This document shows positions 33,431 to 41,937 of a stretch of DNA of 64,000 nt, in pieces (position 1 is the stretch's first letter; each line of letters begins with the position of its first letter). Below the pieces are notes generated by a model that was not told where the DNA came from, ran no database searches, and worked only from the letters and a program-made list of their open reading frames with translations. The DNA comes from Blastococcus_B deserti (GTDB lineage Bacteria > Actinomycetota > Actinomycetes > Mycobacteriales > Geodermatophilaceae). The position numbers and the translations under genes were made by a program. The DNA lies in assembly GCF_042682525.1 (NCBI RefSeq), contig NZ_JBHUHP010000007.1, positions 1 to 64,000 on the forward strand, given 5' to 3'.

Positions 33431-34168
33431 TCAGACCTCGGCGGTGCCCAGGTCGGCGTCGGCGGTGGGCAGGTCGCCGGCCGACAGGCCGTGCCCGCAG
33501 GTGCAGCCGGGCTGCCGGTTGGAGAGGACCAGCGAGACGGCGTGCGCCCGGTCACGGGCACCCAGCTTGCGCAGGATGGCCTTGACGTGGGACTTGACGG
33601 TGTCCTCGCTGATGAACAGGTTGCGCCCGATCTGCCGGTTGGACTGGCCCAGCAGCAGCTCGTCCAGCACGTCGGACTCCCGCCGGGTCAGCGGCACCTC
33701 CGGCGTGAAGGGCTTGGCGGCCGGCGTCGCCGACGGCTCCACCCGGCGGATCTGCGGGTCGACGACGGTGCGCCCGGCACGAGCGGCCAGGATCGCCCAC
33801 CCCAGCAGGGTCGGCGAGGTGTTGATCATGAGGTAGCCGCGGACACCGGCAGCCAGCGCCTCGTTGACGACGGCCGGGTCCTCCGACGTGGCCAGCGCGA
33901 CGATCGCGACGCGGGGGAAGCGGCGCCGCAGGTCGCGGCAGGCGTTGAGGGTCGCGGCGCGGCCGGAGCCGAGCTCGACGACGACGGCGTCGGGGCGGGC
34001 CGACTCGACCAGCGTGAGAGCGCGACGCAGTTCGCCGGGCGTACCCACCGACTGCATGCCGGCCGTCTCGTTGATCATGCTGACCAGACCGCGACGCAGG
34101 ACGGGCGCGTCGGCGAGGAGGAGCACGCGGGTGACCCCGCGGGCGGCGCTCGCCATAGGTGCAGACAC
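33431..34168 (-). CDS. Orphan LuxR-type regulator with degenerate receiver
   Basis: 245 residues. The N-terminal receiver-like domain (about 14-140) has E65 in VVVELGSG where the phospho-acceptor Asp should be, and GYLMINTSP in place of the Lys motif, so it is probably not phosphorylated. The C-terminal LuxR helix-turn-helix is normal (LTRRESDVLDELLLGQSNRQIGRNLF, then TVKSHVKAILRKLG). A short tail with CTCGHG follows. No kinase gene is nearby. The start is GTG 34168 behind CGGAG; ATG 34156 is possible. A long inverted repeat covers the leader. Confidence 0.88.
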   Translation of the reverse strand: MSAPMASAARGVTRVLLLADAPVLRRGLVSMINETAGMQSVGTPGELRRALTLVESARPDAVVVELGSGRAATLNACRDLRRRFPRVAIVALATSEDPAVVNEALAAGVRGYLMINTSPTLLGWAILAARAGRTVVDPQIRRVEPSATPAAKPFTPEVPLTRRESDVLDELLLGQSNRQIGRNLFISEDTVKSHVKAILRKLGARDRAHAVSLVLSNRQPGCTCGHGLSAGDLPTADADLGTAEV

Positions 34169-34176
34169 AACTGACT

Positions 34177-34225
34177 CCGTTTCACTCCGGGAACGTGCAA
34201 TGTCTCCATCGGAAGGGTGAAACGG
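34177..34225. promoter_or_regulatory. Inverted repeat in the regulator 5' leader
   Basis: Perfect 9-bp arms CCGTTTCAC (34177-34185) and GTGAAACGG (34217-34225), 31 bases apart, centres 40 bp apart (about four helical turns). On the mRNA the arm nearest the gene overlaps the ribosome-binding site CGGAG. It could be an operator for autoregulation or an RNA stem. Beyond it lies a stretch (34225-34262) much richer in A and T than the rest of the window, a likely promoter. Confidence 0.55.
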
Positions 34226-34388
34226 TTACTTGAATACTTTTCCAGCATTTTTCCGCTGCTATCCGCGCGTCTGCAATGGCGGGCCCGCCGTCACATCCGT
34301 AACAGGAATTGGCTCCGCACCGGCGCGCGACGACCGCCCGTCCTGGTCGGGGCCGGGCCGAGGGCGGGCAGGAATGCGCGGAAGGCGG

Positions 34389-35318
34389 TCAGTCGCCCGG
34401 GGAGCGGTGCCGTCGTCGCCAGGCGGCGATGGGGACGGCGCCGGCCAGGCCGATGGCCCAGGGGGCCACCGTGGCGGCGGCCACCGCCGAGGGGACCGTT
34501 CCGGGGGCGCCGGGTGCGGCGGCTCCGGCGTCCTGGATGTCGGGCGAGTCGAGCAGGCCGAACCGGCTGACGGGCCAGACGATCATCGCCGCTTTGCCGA
34601 TGACGTCGTCGACGCCGACCGTGCCGCTGTACTCGTCACCGATGTGCGACCGGGAGTCCGCGGACGCGGAGCGGTGGTCGCCCATCACCCACAACCGGTC
34701 CTCGGGCACGGTGACCGGGCCGAACGCCCGCGACTCGATCGGGGTGTTCTCGAAGATGTAGGGCTCGTCGATGGGTACGTCGTCGACGGTCACGCGGCCC
34801 TCCGCGTCGCAGCACTGCACCGTCTGGCCCTCGACGGCGATCACCCGCTTGACGAAGTCGTCCTCGCTGGGCGGGGCCACCCCGACGGCCCGGCCGAGCC
34901 AGAGCAGGGCGCCGGTGAGCCAGTTGTCCGGCTCGGCCACGGACACCTCGGGCGTCCACGTGTCGGGCCCCTTGAAGACGACGATGTCGCCGGGTTCGGG
35001 CTCGCCGAACCAGTACGGCACCTTGTTCACCAGCACCCGGTCGCCGGTGCAGCCGGCACAGCCGTGCAGGGTCTGCTCCATCGATCCCGACGGGATGAAG
35101 AAGGCCTGCACGAAGAAGGTCTTGACGACCAGGGCGAGCACGAACGCGATCAGCAGGAGCACCGGCAGCTCGCGCAGCAGCGACCCCTTCTTCGCCACCT
35201 TCGCACGGTCGGCGCGACGGGAGCCCCGGCCGGTAGACGCATTGCCTGCTGGGACGTCCTCCCCTCGGTCATCCCCCGGAACGACGTCGGCGGGCCCCCC
35301 GGGCCGATCACTGCTCAT
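34389..35318 (-). CDS. lepB: Signal peptidase I
   Basis: Removes signal peptides outside the membrane. The 309 residues have a charged cytosolic N-terminus (1-47), a membrane helix (about 49-68), the nucleophile S79 in IPSGSMEQTL and the general base K157 in DFVKRVIAVEG, then MGDHRSASADSRSHIG. A second hydrophobic segment near the C-terminus (about 275-297) ends in RRRHRS, so the protein may be anchored at both ends. The neighbours rplS and rnhB match the mycobacterial order. Confidence 0.95.
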   Translation of the reverse strand: MSSDRPGGPADVVPGDDRGEDVPAGNASTGRGSRRADRAKVAKKGSLLRELPVLLLIAFVLALVVKTFFVQAFFIPSGSMEQTLHGCAGCTGDRVLVNKVPYWFGEPEPGDIVVFKGPDTWTPEVSVAEPDNWLTGALLWLGRAVGVAPPSEDDFVKRVIAVEGQTVQCCDAEGRVTVDDVPIDEPYIFENTPIESRAFGPVTVPEDRLWVMGDHRSASADSRSHIGDEYSGTVGVDDVIGKAAMIVWPVSRFGLLDSPDIQDAGAAAPGAPGTVPSAVAAATVAPWAIGLAGAVPIAAWRRRHRSPGD

Positions 35319-35415
35319 CGGGAGCAGCGTACGGCGCGGGAGACCCGCCGTGGCCGCAGCCGGTCCGAACCGGCCGCCAGGCGTGTCAGCGCAGGGTCGT
35401 GCAGGGCACGGTCAC

Positions 35416-35772
35416 TCAGCGAGCGACGACGTCGCGCTTCTCCTTGATCTTGGCCGCCTTGCCGCGCAGCTCGCGGAGGTAGTACAGCTTGGCGCGACGC
35501 ACGTCTCCGCGGGTGACGACCTCGATCTTCTCGACCACCGGGGTGTGGACCGGGAAGGTCCGCTCCACGCCGACACCGAAGCTCACCTTGCGCACGGTGA
35601 ACGTCTCGCGGATGCCGCCGCCCTGACGGCGGATCACGACGCCCTGGAAGACCTGGATGCGGGAGCGGTTGCCCTCCACCACGCGCACGTGCACCTTGAC
35701 GGTGTCACCCGGGCGGAACTCGGGGATGTCGTCGCGCAACGAGTCGGCGTCGAGTGCGTCCAGGGTGTTCAT
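35416..35772 (-). CDS. rplS: 50S ribosomal protein L19
   Basis: 118 residues with the L19 signatures FRPGDTVKVHVRVVEG, RIQVFQGVVI and VRRAKLYYLRELRGKAAKIKEK. It lies between the trmD block and lepB. Its ATG 35772 is 150 bases from the NUDIX stop, so it probably has its own promoter there. Confidence 0.97.
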   Translation of the reverse strand: MNTLDALDADSLRDDIPEFRPGDTVKVHVRVVEGNRSRIQVFQGVVIRRQGGGIRETFTVRKVSFGVGVERTFPVHTPVVEKIEVVTRGDVRRAKLYYLRELRGKAAKIKEKRDVVAR

Positions 35773-35922
35773 CTCGGCAGTCCTCAGTCCTAGCGTGTGG
35801 GGCTCGTTCTCGGCGCAGACAGCGGCGGGCCAGCCGTCGGAACCGGTGGGCTGCGGCTCCCCGTCGGAGCTCCCGCCGGCGGGTGCCCACGGTCTGCAGC
35901 AGCTCTCTACTGTGCCACATCT

Positions 35923-36423
35923 TCAGGTGACGATGCGCGGGGGCCCCGTCCACGGTCCCGTGAGCAGCTCCGGGAGCAGGGCCGCGAGGTCGGACGGGGC
36001 GAAGGACTGGCCGCTCCTGGCGATCTCCTCCGCCGTCCACCAGCGGTGCGGTTCGTCGCCGAGCAGCTCCAGCTCCGTCAGCTCCCGCGGAGCGACCTCG
36101 TGCACGACGTCGCGGAGCACGAAGAAGGTCTCCCGGGAGTCGATCTCGACGCCGGCGAAGGGGCCGACGTGTCGCCGCAGCCACACCGGGCCCTCCAGCG
36201 CCGCCGGGTCGACGTCCAGCCCGATCTCCTCGGCCAGCTCCCGGACGGCGGCCACGCGCAAGGCCTCGCCGTCCTCCACTCCCCCGCCGGGCGTGTACCA
36301 GAACAGGACGTCGCCGGGGGGCACGGCAGGATCGGTGAGACGGGCACCGAGGAGCAGCACCCGCCCCGAAGGATCGAGCACCACCACCCGCGCGGTGGGC
36401 CGGACCCAGGCCCGGTCACCCAC
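35923..36423 (-). CDS. NUDIX hydrolase
   Basis: 166 residues. The Nudix box GGGVEDGEALRVAAVRELAEEIGL fits GX5EX7REUXEEXGU. This family removes nucleoside diphosphates linked to another moiety; the substrate is not predictable. The GTG start at 36423 overlaps the end of trmD by eight bases, so it is translated with the rpsP-khpA-rimM-trmD operon. Confidence 0.88.
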   Translation of the reverse strand: MGDRAWVRPTARVVVLDPSGRVLLLGARLTDPAVPPGDVLFWYTPGGGVEDGEALRVAAVRELAEEIGLDVDPAALEGPVWLRRHVGPFAGVEIDSRETFFVLRDVVHEVAPRELTELELLGDEPHRWWTAEEIARSGQSFAPSDLAALLPELLTGPWTGPPRIVT

Positions 36424-37159
36424 CGTCGAGCAGCGCCCGATCGGCCTCGGTGAGCGCGGCCCGGGCGAGCAGGTCCGGACGCCGGGTGGCGGTGCGCCGC
36501 AGCGACTCCGCGCGGCGCCAGCGGGCGATGGCGGCGTGGTCGCCGGAGAGCAGGACCGGCGGTACCTCGTGCCCGCGCCAGCTGGCCGGACGGGTGTAGG
36601 CCGGTCCCTCCAGGAGGCCGTCGGCATGCGAGTCGAACTCCACGGACTCGCGGTTGCCGACGACGCCGGGCAGCAGCCGGGTGACGGCCTCGACCATCAC
36701 CAGCACGGCGGACTCACCGCCGGCCAGCACGTAGTCGCCGATCGAGACCTCGGACACCGGACCGGCGTGGGCGGCCCAGTCGGCCACCCGCTGGTCGATG
36801 CCCTCGTAACGGCCGCAGGCGAAGACGAGCCCCGGCTCGGCGGCCCATGCGGTGGCCATGGCCTGGGTGAAGAGCCGGCCGGCCGGAGTGGGCACGACCA
36901 GCCGGGTGCCGGGCGGGCGCACCGCGTCGAGGGCCCGGCCCCACGGCTCGGGCTTCATGACCATGCCCGGCCCGCCGCCGTAGGGGGCGTCGTCCACGGT
37001 GCGGTGCACGTCGTCGGTCCACTGCCGCAGGTCGTGCACCCCGATGGTGACCAGGCCGCGCTCGGCGGCCTTCCCGAGCAGCGACTGGCCCAGCGGGGCG
37101 AGGTACTCGGGGAAGATCGTGACTATGTCGATCCTGTAAGGGTCGATCCGGAAGCTCAC
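36416..37159 (-). CDS. trmD: tRNA (guanine-N1)-methyltransferase
   Basis: Methylates G37 of tRNAs to prevent frameshifting. The 247 residues form the trefoil-knot SPOUT fold with DIVTIFPEYL, DDAPYGGGPGMVMKPEP, CGRYEGIDQRV, SIGDYVLAGGE and the catalytic-region GNRESVEFDSH. It lies three bases after rimM. Confidence 0.97.
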   Translation of the reverse strand: MSFRIDPYRIDIVTIFPEYLAPLGQSLLGKAAERGLVTIGVHDLRQWTDDVHRTVDDAPYGGGPGMVMKPEPWGRALDAVRPPGTRLVVPTPAGRLFTQAMATAWAAEPGLVFACGRYEGIDQRVADWAAHAGPVSEVSIGDYVLAGGESAVLVMVEAVTRLLPGVVGNRESVEFDSHADGLLEGPAYTRPASWRGHEVPPVLLSGDHAAIARWRRAESLRRTATRRPDLLARAALTEADRALLDGG

Positions 37160-37162
37160 GCC

Positions 37163-37702
37163 TCAGAGCTCCAGCAGGCCCTCGGGCGGGTCCACGACCA
37201 GGAAGCCCCCGGCGAGGTCGACGGTGGGGACCAGCGCCGACACGAACGGGATCAGCACCTCGGCGCCCTCCCGGCGACGGACGACCAGCAGGTCCTGGGC
37301 CTCGTGCCGGACCTCCGTCACCTCGCCGAGGACCGTGTCGTCGAGCAGCCGCGCGGTCAGGCCGACCAGCTGGTGGTCGTAGAAGGAGTCCGGGTCCTCG
37401 ATCTCCGGGAGGTCGGCGACCGGGACCAGCAGCAGGGTGTTGCGCAGCGCGTCCACCGCCTCGCGGGAGCCGTAGGTCTCGCCGTCCGGGCCCGCCAGCT
37501 GCAGCAGGAGGGTGCCGCTGTGCCAGCGCCGGTCCACGACGGTGAGCGGCCCTCGGGCGGGCGGGTCGGTGAGCAGCACCTCCCCCGGGGCGAAGCGGAG
37601 GTCGGGGTCGTCGGTGCGGACCTCGACGGTGGCCAGACCACGGACACCGTGGGGCCGGCCGATACGGCCGACCACCACGGTGTCGGGGGCAGGGTCCGGC
37701 AA
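37163..37702 (-). CDS. rimM: 16S rRNA processing protein RimM
   Basis: Assists maturation of the 30S head, binding S19. The 179 residues have VVVGRIGRPHGVRG at the start, the two beta-barrel domains and YDHQLVGL. The start appears to be TTG 37702, eight bases after the khpA stop; a GTG eight codons further in is an alternative. Confidence 0.93.
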   Translation of the reverse strand: MPDPAPDTVVVGRIGRPHGVRGLATVEVRTDDPDLRFAPGEVLLTDPPARGPLTVVDRRWHSGTLLLQLAGPDGETYGSREAVDALRNTLLLVPVADLPEIEDPDSFYDHQLVGLTARLLDDTVLGEVTEVRHEAQDLLVVRRREGAEVLIPFVSALVPTVDLAGGFLVVDPPEGLLEL

Positions 37703-37710
37703 GCCGACGC

Positions 37711-37947
37711 TCAGCGCCCGTCGGTGTCGACGACGTCGACCCGCAGGCCGCGTCCGCCGACGCCGGTCATGACCTGGCGCAGCGCCTTGGCGGTGCGCCC
37801 GCCGCGGCCGATGACCTTGCCGAGATCGTCGGGGTGCACCCGGATCTCGAGCGTCTTGCCACGGCGGCTGGTGAGCAGGTCGACGGTCACGTCCTCCGGA
37901 TGGTCGACGATGCCCTTGACCAGGTGCTCGAGCGCGTCTTCCAGCAC
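37711..37947 (-). CDS. khpA: KH-domain RNA-binding protein KhpA
   Basis: 78 residues with a single KH domain (IRVHPDDLGKVIGRGGRTAKALRQV; GxxG is GRGG). It is conserved between rpsP and rimM in Gram-positive bacteria. KhpA pairs with KhpB in Firmicutes and affects cell division and RNA binding; its partner is not in this window. Confidence 0.93.
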   Translation of the reverse strand: MLEDALEHLVKGIVDHPEDVTVDLLTSRRGKTLEIRVHPDDLGKVIGRGGRTAKALRQVMTGVGGRGLRVDVVDTDGR

Positions 37948-37950
37948 GTC

Positions 37951-38424
37951 TTACTCGGCGGGCGTCTCGGCCGAGCCGCCGGACTCGGTACCGGCGACGG
38001 GCGCGGCGCCCGGGTCGGTGTCCTCGACGCCGGCCTTCTTGGCGGCCTTCTTCTTGGCGGTGGTCGCCTCGGTGGTCGGCTCGTCCATGCCCGCGCGGAC
38101 GGCGGCCTCGTAGAGGGCCTTCTTGTCCGGCTTGGGCTCGGCGACCTTCATCGGCGCCGGGGCGGGCTCGCCCTTGAACTTCTGCCAGTCGCCGGTCACC
38201 CGGAAGATGGCGGCGACGGCCTCGGTCGGCTGCGCGCCGACACCGAGCCAGTACTGCGCCCGCTCGGAGTCGACCTCGATGAAGGAGGGCTCCTCCTTCG
38301 GGTGGTACTTGCCGATCGTCTCGATCGAGCGGCCGTCACGCTTGGTCCGGGCGTCGGCGACGACGATGCGGTAGTACGGCGCGCGCATCTTGCCCAGGCG
38401 CATGAGCTTGATCTTGGTGGCCAC
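37951..38424 (-). CDS. rpsP: 30S ribosomal protein S16
   Basis: 157 residues: the S16 core (1-85, KIKLMRLGKMRAPYYRIVVADAR, DGRSIETIGKYHP) and an Ala/Lys/Glu-rich tail of about 70 residues common in actinobacteria. GTG 38424 is the start, behind GAGGAG. It leads the rpsP-khpA-rimM-trmD-NUDIX operon. Confidence 0.97.
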   Translation of the reverse strand: MATKIKLMRLGKMRAPYYRIVVADARTKRDGRSIETIGKYHPKEEPSFIEVDSERAQYWLGVGAQPTEAVAAIFRVTGDWQKFKGEPAPAPMKVAEPKPDKKALYEAAVRAGMDEPTTEATTAKKKAAKKAGVEDTDPGAAPVAGTESGGSAETPAE

Positions 38425-38820
38425 GGTGGGTGGTGTACTCCTCGAACGCTGTGTGGTTGCTCGCCGGAGCGACGTGTGGGGGTACGCCGGGGCGGAGCGA
38501 TGGACACGGCCGGCAACGGTGAGAGGGCCGCCACCGCCGTGTTCGACCGACCATGATGCCAGATCGCGGGAGGAGCGCCGTGGCCAGGATGAGTCCCCTG
38601 CGCCACACCGAGCTCCGGGTGACCGTTCTCCCCCGCCGGGGAGCGGAGCTGGGGGCGGCGGCTGACCCGGCTGGGCGCGCAGACGTTCCGGTCGTGCATC
38701 CCGACCAGGACCCGTTCGCCGGCGGCGCCGCCCACCGGGCGGCCCACCCCGGGGACGCGGACGGCCACGAGTCGAAGGACCCGATCCTCCCCGGGAGCGG
38801 CCCGGGACGAGGGCCTGCCC
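38425..38820. other. 396-base region without a gene
   Basis: Lies between the rpsP start and the proS stop, both minus strand. I find no supported coding frame. The part near rpsP must hold the operon promoter, with CATCAT-like -10 candidates around 38550 and no clear -35. The part near proS is a hairpin of the AAGGACCC family (38773-38816). Confidence 0.5.
38773..38816. terminator. Degenerate family hairpin after proS
   Basis: Begins GAAGGACCCG and matches the copy at 3864 with a shortened loop. Inner self-complementary CCGGG repeats and CCTC/GAGG arms flank AGCGG. It lies five bases from the proS stop. Confidence 0.5.
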
Positions 38821-40569
38821 TCAGCCCCGGACGACGGCCAGCACCCGGGCCGCGGCGTCGGCGACCGGCACCTCCACGCGGTCGCCGGTCGCCCGGTCGC
38901 GCAGCTCGATCACGCCCTCGGCGAGCCCCCGGCCCACCGTCACGATCGTCGGCATCCCGAGCAGCTCGGCGTCCTTGAACTTCACCCCCGGGGAGACCTT
39001 GGGCCGGTCGTCGTAGAGGACCGTGAGGCCGGCGGCGACGAGCTCCCGGGACAGCGCCTCGGCGGCCTCGAACACGGCGGCGTCCTTGCCGGTGGCGACG
39101 ACGTGCACGTCGGCGGGGGCCACCTCCCGCGGCCAGCACAGGCCGAGCTCGTCGTGGGTGGACTCGGCGATGGCGGCCACCGCGCGGGAGACGCCGATGC
39201 CGTAGGACCCCATCGTGACCGTGACGAGCTTGCCGTTCTCGTCGAGCACCTCGAGACCCAGCGCGGCGGCGTACTTGCGGCCGAGCTGGAAGATGTGCCC
39301 GATCTCGACGCCGCGGGCCAGCTCCAGCGGACCGGAGCCGTCGGGAGCGGGGTCGCCGGGCAGCACCTCGGCGGCTTCGACGACGCCGTCCCAGGTGAAG
39401 TCGCGCCCCGCGACCAGGTCGAACACGTGCTTGCCGGGCTCGTTGGCGCCGGTGATCCACCGGGTGCCGGGCACGACGCGCGGGTCGACCAGGTAGCGGA
39501 TCCCCGAGTCGCTGCCGGCACCGAGCACCTGCGGGCCGATGTAGCCCTTGACCAGGGCCGGGTGCTTGTCGAACTCGGCGAACGGCTCGACCTCGGCGGG
39601 CGAGACCTGCGCCTCCAGGCGCTTGAGGTCGACCTCCCGGTCGCCGGGGATGCCGATGACCAGGGGCTCGCGGGTGCCGTCGGGGTGCACGAGCAGCACG
39701 ACGACGTTCTTCAGCGTCGACGCGGCGGTGTACCCGGCGTCGGGGAACATCTCCTGCGCGACGGCGACGAGCGTCTCGATGGTCGGGGTGTCCGGGGTGT
39801 CCTCGACGTGGGCCTCGGGCAGGCCCTCCAGCGGTATCGCGTCGGGGACGACGGTGGTCACGGCCTCGACGTTGGCCGCGTAGCCGCCGGGTGAGCGGAC
39901 GAAGGTGTCCTCGCCGATCGGCGTGGGGTGGAGGAACTCCTCGCTCTTGGAGCCGCCCATGGCCCCCGACATCGCCGAGACGATGGCGTACTCCAGCCCC
40001 AGCCGGTCGAAGATCCGGATGTAGGCGTCGCGGTGGGCGGCGTAGGACTTGTCCAGGCCGGCGTCGTCGACGTCGAAGGAGTAACTGTCCTTCATCGTGA
40101 ACTCGCGACCGCGCAGCAGCCCGGCCCGGGGCCGCGCCTCGTCCCGGAACTTGGTCTGGATCTGGTAGAGCGAGAGCGGCAGGTCCTTGTAGGACGAGTA
40201 CAGGTCCTTCACCAGGAGCGTGAACATCTCCTCGTGCGTGGGGCCGAGCAGGTGGTCGACGCCGCGGCGGTCCTTGAGCCGGAAGAGGTTGTCGCCGTAC
40301 TCGGTCCAGCGGCCGGTCGCCTCGTAGGGCTCGCGCGGCAGCAGCGCGGGGAAGTGCACCTCCTGCGCGCCCATCGCGTCCATCTCCTCGCGGACGATCC
40401 GCTCCACGTTGCGGAAGACGCGGAAGCCCAGCGGCAGCCAGGTGAACCCGCCGGGCGCGGCCCGGCGGATGTAGCCGGCGCGCACGAGCAGCCGGTGGCT
40501 GGGGACCTCGGCGTCGGCCGGGTCGTCGCGCAGGGTGCGCAGGAACAGGGAGGACATCCGCAACAGCAC
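38821..40569 (-). CDS. proS: Prolyl-tRNA synthetase, bacterial type with editing domain
   Basis: Charges tRNA-Pro. The 582 residues have class II motif 1 (GFRVFRNVERIVREEMD), motif 2 (KFRDEARPRAGLLRGREFTMKDSYSFD), an INS editing insertion (about 225-405, with TAASTLKNVVVLL), motif 3 (TMGSYGIGVSRAVAAIAE) and the anticodon-binding domain. GTG 40569 follows GAGACT by six bases (leaderless); ATG 40557 is possible. Unlike its neighbours it is not in an operon. Confidence 0.96.
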   Translation of the reverse strand: MLLRMSSLFLRTLRDDPADAEVPSHRLLVRAGYIRRAAPGGFTWLPLGFRVFRNVERIVREEMDAMGAQEVHFPALLPREPYEATGRWTEYGDNLFRLKDRRGVDHLLGPTHEEMFTLLVKDLYSSYKDLPLSLYQIQTKFRDEARPRAGLLRGREFTMKDSYSFDVDDAGLDKSYAAHRDAYIRIFDRLGLEYAIVSAMSGAMGGSKSEEFLHPTPIGEDTFVRSPGGYAANVEAVTTVVPDAIPLEGLPEAHVEDTPDTPTIETLVAVAQEMFPDAGYTAASTLKNVVVLLVHPDGTREPLVIGIPGDREVDLKRLEAQVSPAEVEPFAEFDKHPALVKGYIGPQVLGAGSDSGIRYLVDPRVVPGTRWITGANEPGKHVFDLVAGRDFTWDGVVEAAEVLPGDPAPDGSGPLELARGVEIGHIFQLGRKYAAALGLEVLDENGKLVTVTMGSYGIGVSRAVAAIAESTHDELGLCWPREVAPADVHVVATGKDAAVFEAAEALSRELVAAGLTVLYDDRPKVSPGVKFKDAELLGMPTIVTVGRGLAEGVIELRDRATGDRVEVPVADAAARVLAVVRG

Positions 40570-40657
40570 GGGGAAAGTCTCCCAGGCGGGGCGGAGTCGA
40601 TGCCCGAGGACCCCGTGACGCGACGGGTGTGAGCGGATGGAGCGGGGGAGCGCGTCA

Positions 40658-40696
40658 CCGGTGGGGGATGGAGGCAGGACCTCCGTCCCCCACCGG
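40658..40696 (-). terminator. 17-bp terminator after membrane protein gene
   Basis: Arms 40658-40674 and 40680-40696 pair over 17 bp with one G-T mismatch and a 5-base loop. It begins four bases after the minus-strand stop at 40700. Confidence 0.75.
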
Positions 40697-40699
40697 CAC

Positions 40700-41107
40700 T
40701 CACGCCGTCAGAGAACTGGGCCTGCGCCGCTCTTCCCAGCGCTCCAGGCCGTACCAGGAGAGCGCCGTCAAGGCCAGGGCCCCGATGGCCGCGCCCACCC
40801 AGTCCGGCCAGTAGGTGCTGGATGCCACTCCCGCGCTCACCAGGGACACTCCCAGTGTGTAGGGCAGGAGCGGCGCGGCCTCCCCCGGTGTCAGCCGCCA
40901 CCGTGGCCGGTCGTCCCGGTGCATGCGCGGCGCGAGCCATCGCATGTACCCGGCGGTCAGCAGGGCGACGACGGCCGACGCGACGATGAAGTGCCACCAG
41001 GGGGACTCGTCGCCGACGAGGACGCGGGCCAGGACGACCTCGACGCTGACGACGATGCCCGCCGTCAGCAGCCATACCGAGGTCGCCAGCAGTCTCTGAC
41101 TGGTCAT
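40700..41107 (-). CDS. Four-helix membrane protein, function unknown
   Basis: 135 residues with four membrane segments (about 7-26, 37-54, 78-93, 100-117) and a charged loop HRDDRPRW. I do not recognise the family. ATG 41107 overlaps the stop of the upstream secreted-type gene by four bases, so the two form a translationally coupled pair. It ends in a strong hairpin. Confidence 0.72.
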   Translation of the reverse strand: MTSQRLLATSVWLLTAGIVVSVEVVLARVLVGDESPWWHFIVASAVVALLTAGYMRWLAPRMHRDDRPRWRLTPGEAAPLLPYTLGVSLVSAGVASSTYWPDWVGAAIGALALTALSWYGLERWEERRRPSSLTA

Positions 41108-41811
41108 CAGCGGCAGTATCCCCCCGTGTAGTGGCCCGGCGTCACACCCGGCGTCGCGCCCTTCCAGCTCCAGGTGAACCCGTACTGCACCTTGAGGCAC
41201 TTGCGCTGCCACATCGCCGACGACGCCCACCCGATGATGTTGCCCGTGTACCAGAGGGCGACGACGTTGAACGGCGGAGGCGCGAACGAGAAGACGCCCA
41301 CCAGCGAGATGGCTCCACCGGCCACGCCCTGGGTCTCGTACTTGTTGAAGTACACCGTGCCGGTCGTCCACCCCCACGTCCAGCGCGGGTCCGCGACCAC
41401 CGGGAATGCCGTGGCCTCGTCGAGCTCGATGTGCTGGACCAGGGCGCCGTCGACCAGCTCGTAGGAGCTGGGCACTGGCTGACCGTTCCCGTCCACCGCC
41501 CACGCCGGGTCGACGTGACCCAGCGTCAGTTCCTGCACCGTGCCCTCGGTGGGCGTGTCCGTCTTGACGAAATCGACGCCGCCGTCCTCGGCGGGGACGG
41601 CGACGACGTCCTCGGGCAGGGTGAGCGGAAAGCTGTAGCTGGCCGGAGCGCTGTCGTCCTCGAGGGCGACGGTCGCCCGGATGCTGCCGTCCACCAGCGG
41701 CTGCACCGCGACGTCCGTCGAGGCCCGATCCCCGCCGCTGTAGACGACGGTCCCGTCCGCGACGACGTCCGGGTCGCTGGCCCCGGCGGGCACCGGAAGA
41801 CCGACCGACAT
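41107..41811 (-). CDS. Secreted-protein-like gene lacking its signal peptide
   Basis: 234 residues. Parts such as PASYSFPLTLPEDV and AFPVVADPRWTWGW are typical of secreted actinobacterial proteins of unknown function that end in a small aromatic/Cys-rich domain (CLKVQYGFTWSWKG, GGYCR). Members normally begin with a signal peptide and 20-40 further residues. Here the frame starts at ATG 41811 without any signal sequence. Upstream in-frame codons run back only to the amidohydrolase stop (41938) and hold no start codon. So it is probably a 5'-truncated relic, or exported by another route. Confidence 0.65.
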   Translation of the reverse strand: MSVGLPVPAGASDPDVVADGTVVYSGGDRASTDVAVQPLVDGSIRATVALEDDSAPASYSFPLTLPEDVVAVPAEDGGVDFVKTDTPTEGTVQELTLGHVDPAWAVDGNGQPVPSSYELVDGALVQHIELDEATAFPVVADPRWTWGWTTGTVYFNKYETQGVAGGAISLVGVFSFAPPPFNVVALWYTGNIIGWASSAMWQRKCLKVQYGFTWSWKGATPGVTPGHYTGGYCR

Positions 41812-41937
41812 GCGGCAACGTGGCGGGTCCGACGAGACGCCGGAAGAGGCGGAACGGGCGCTCAGAGGTGCGCGAGAAATGACCGCTATGGAGGCCGCTG
41901 TGGCAGGGCCCCCGGTGCCGGGCGCGGGGCGGGCTCC

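Noticed and set aside
38425..38820. Short open frames between rpsP and proS as genes
   Set aside because: They give Arg/Pro/Gly-rich translations without homology or start signals; the region is better explained as promoter plus terminator.
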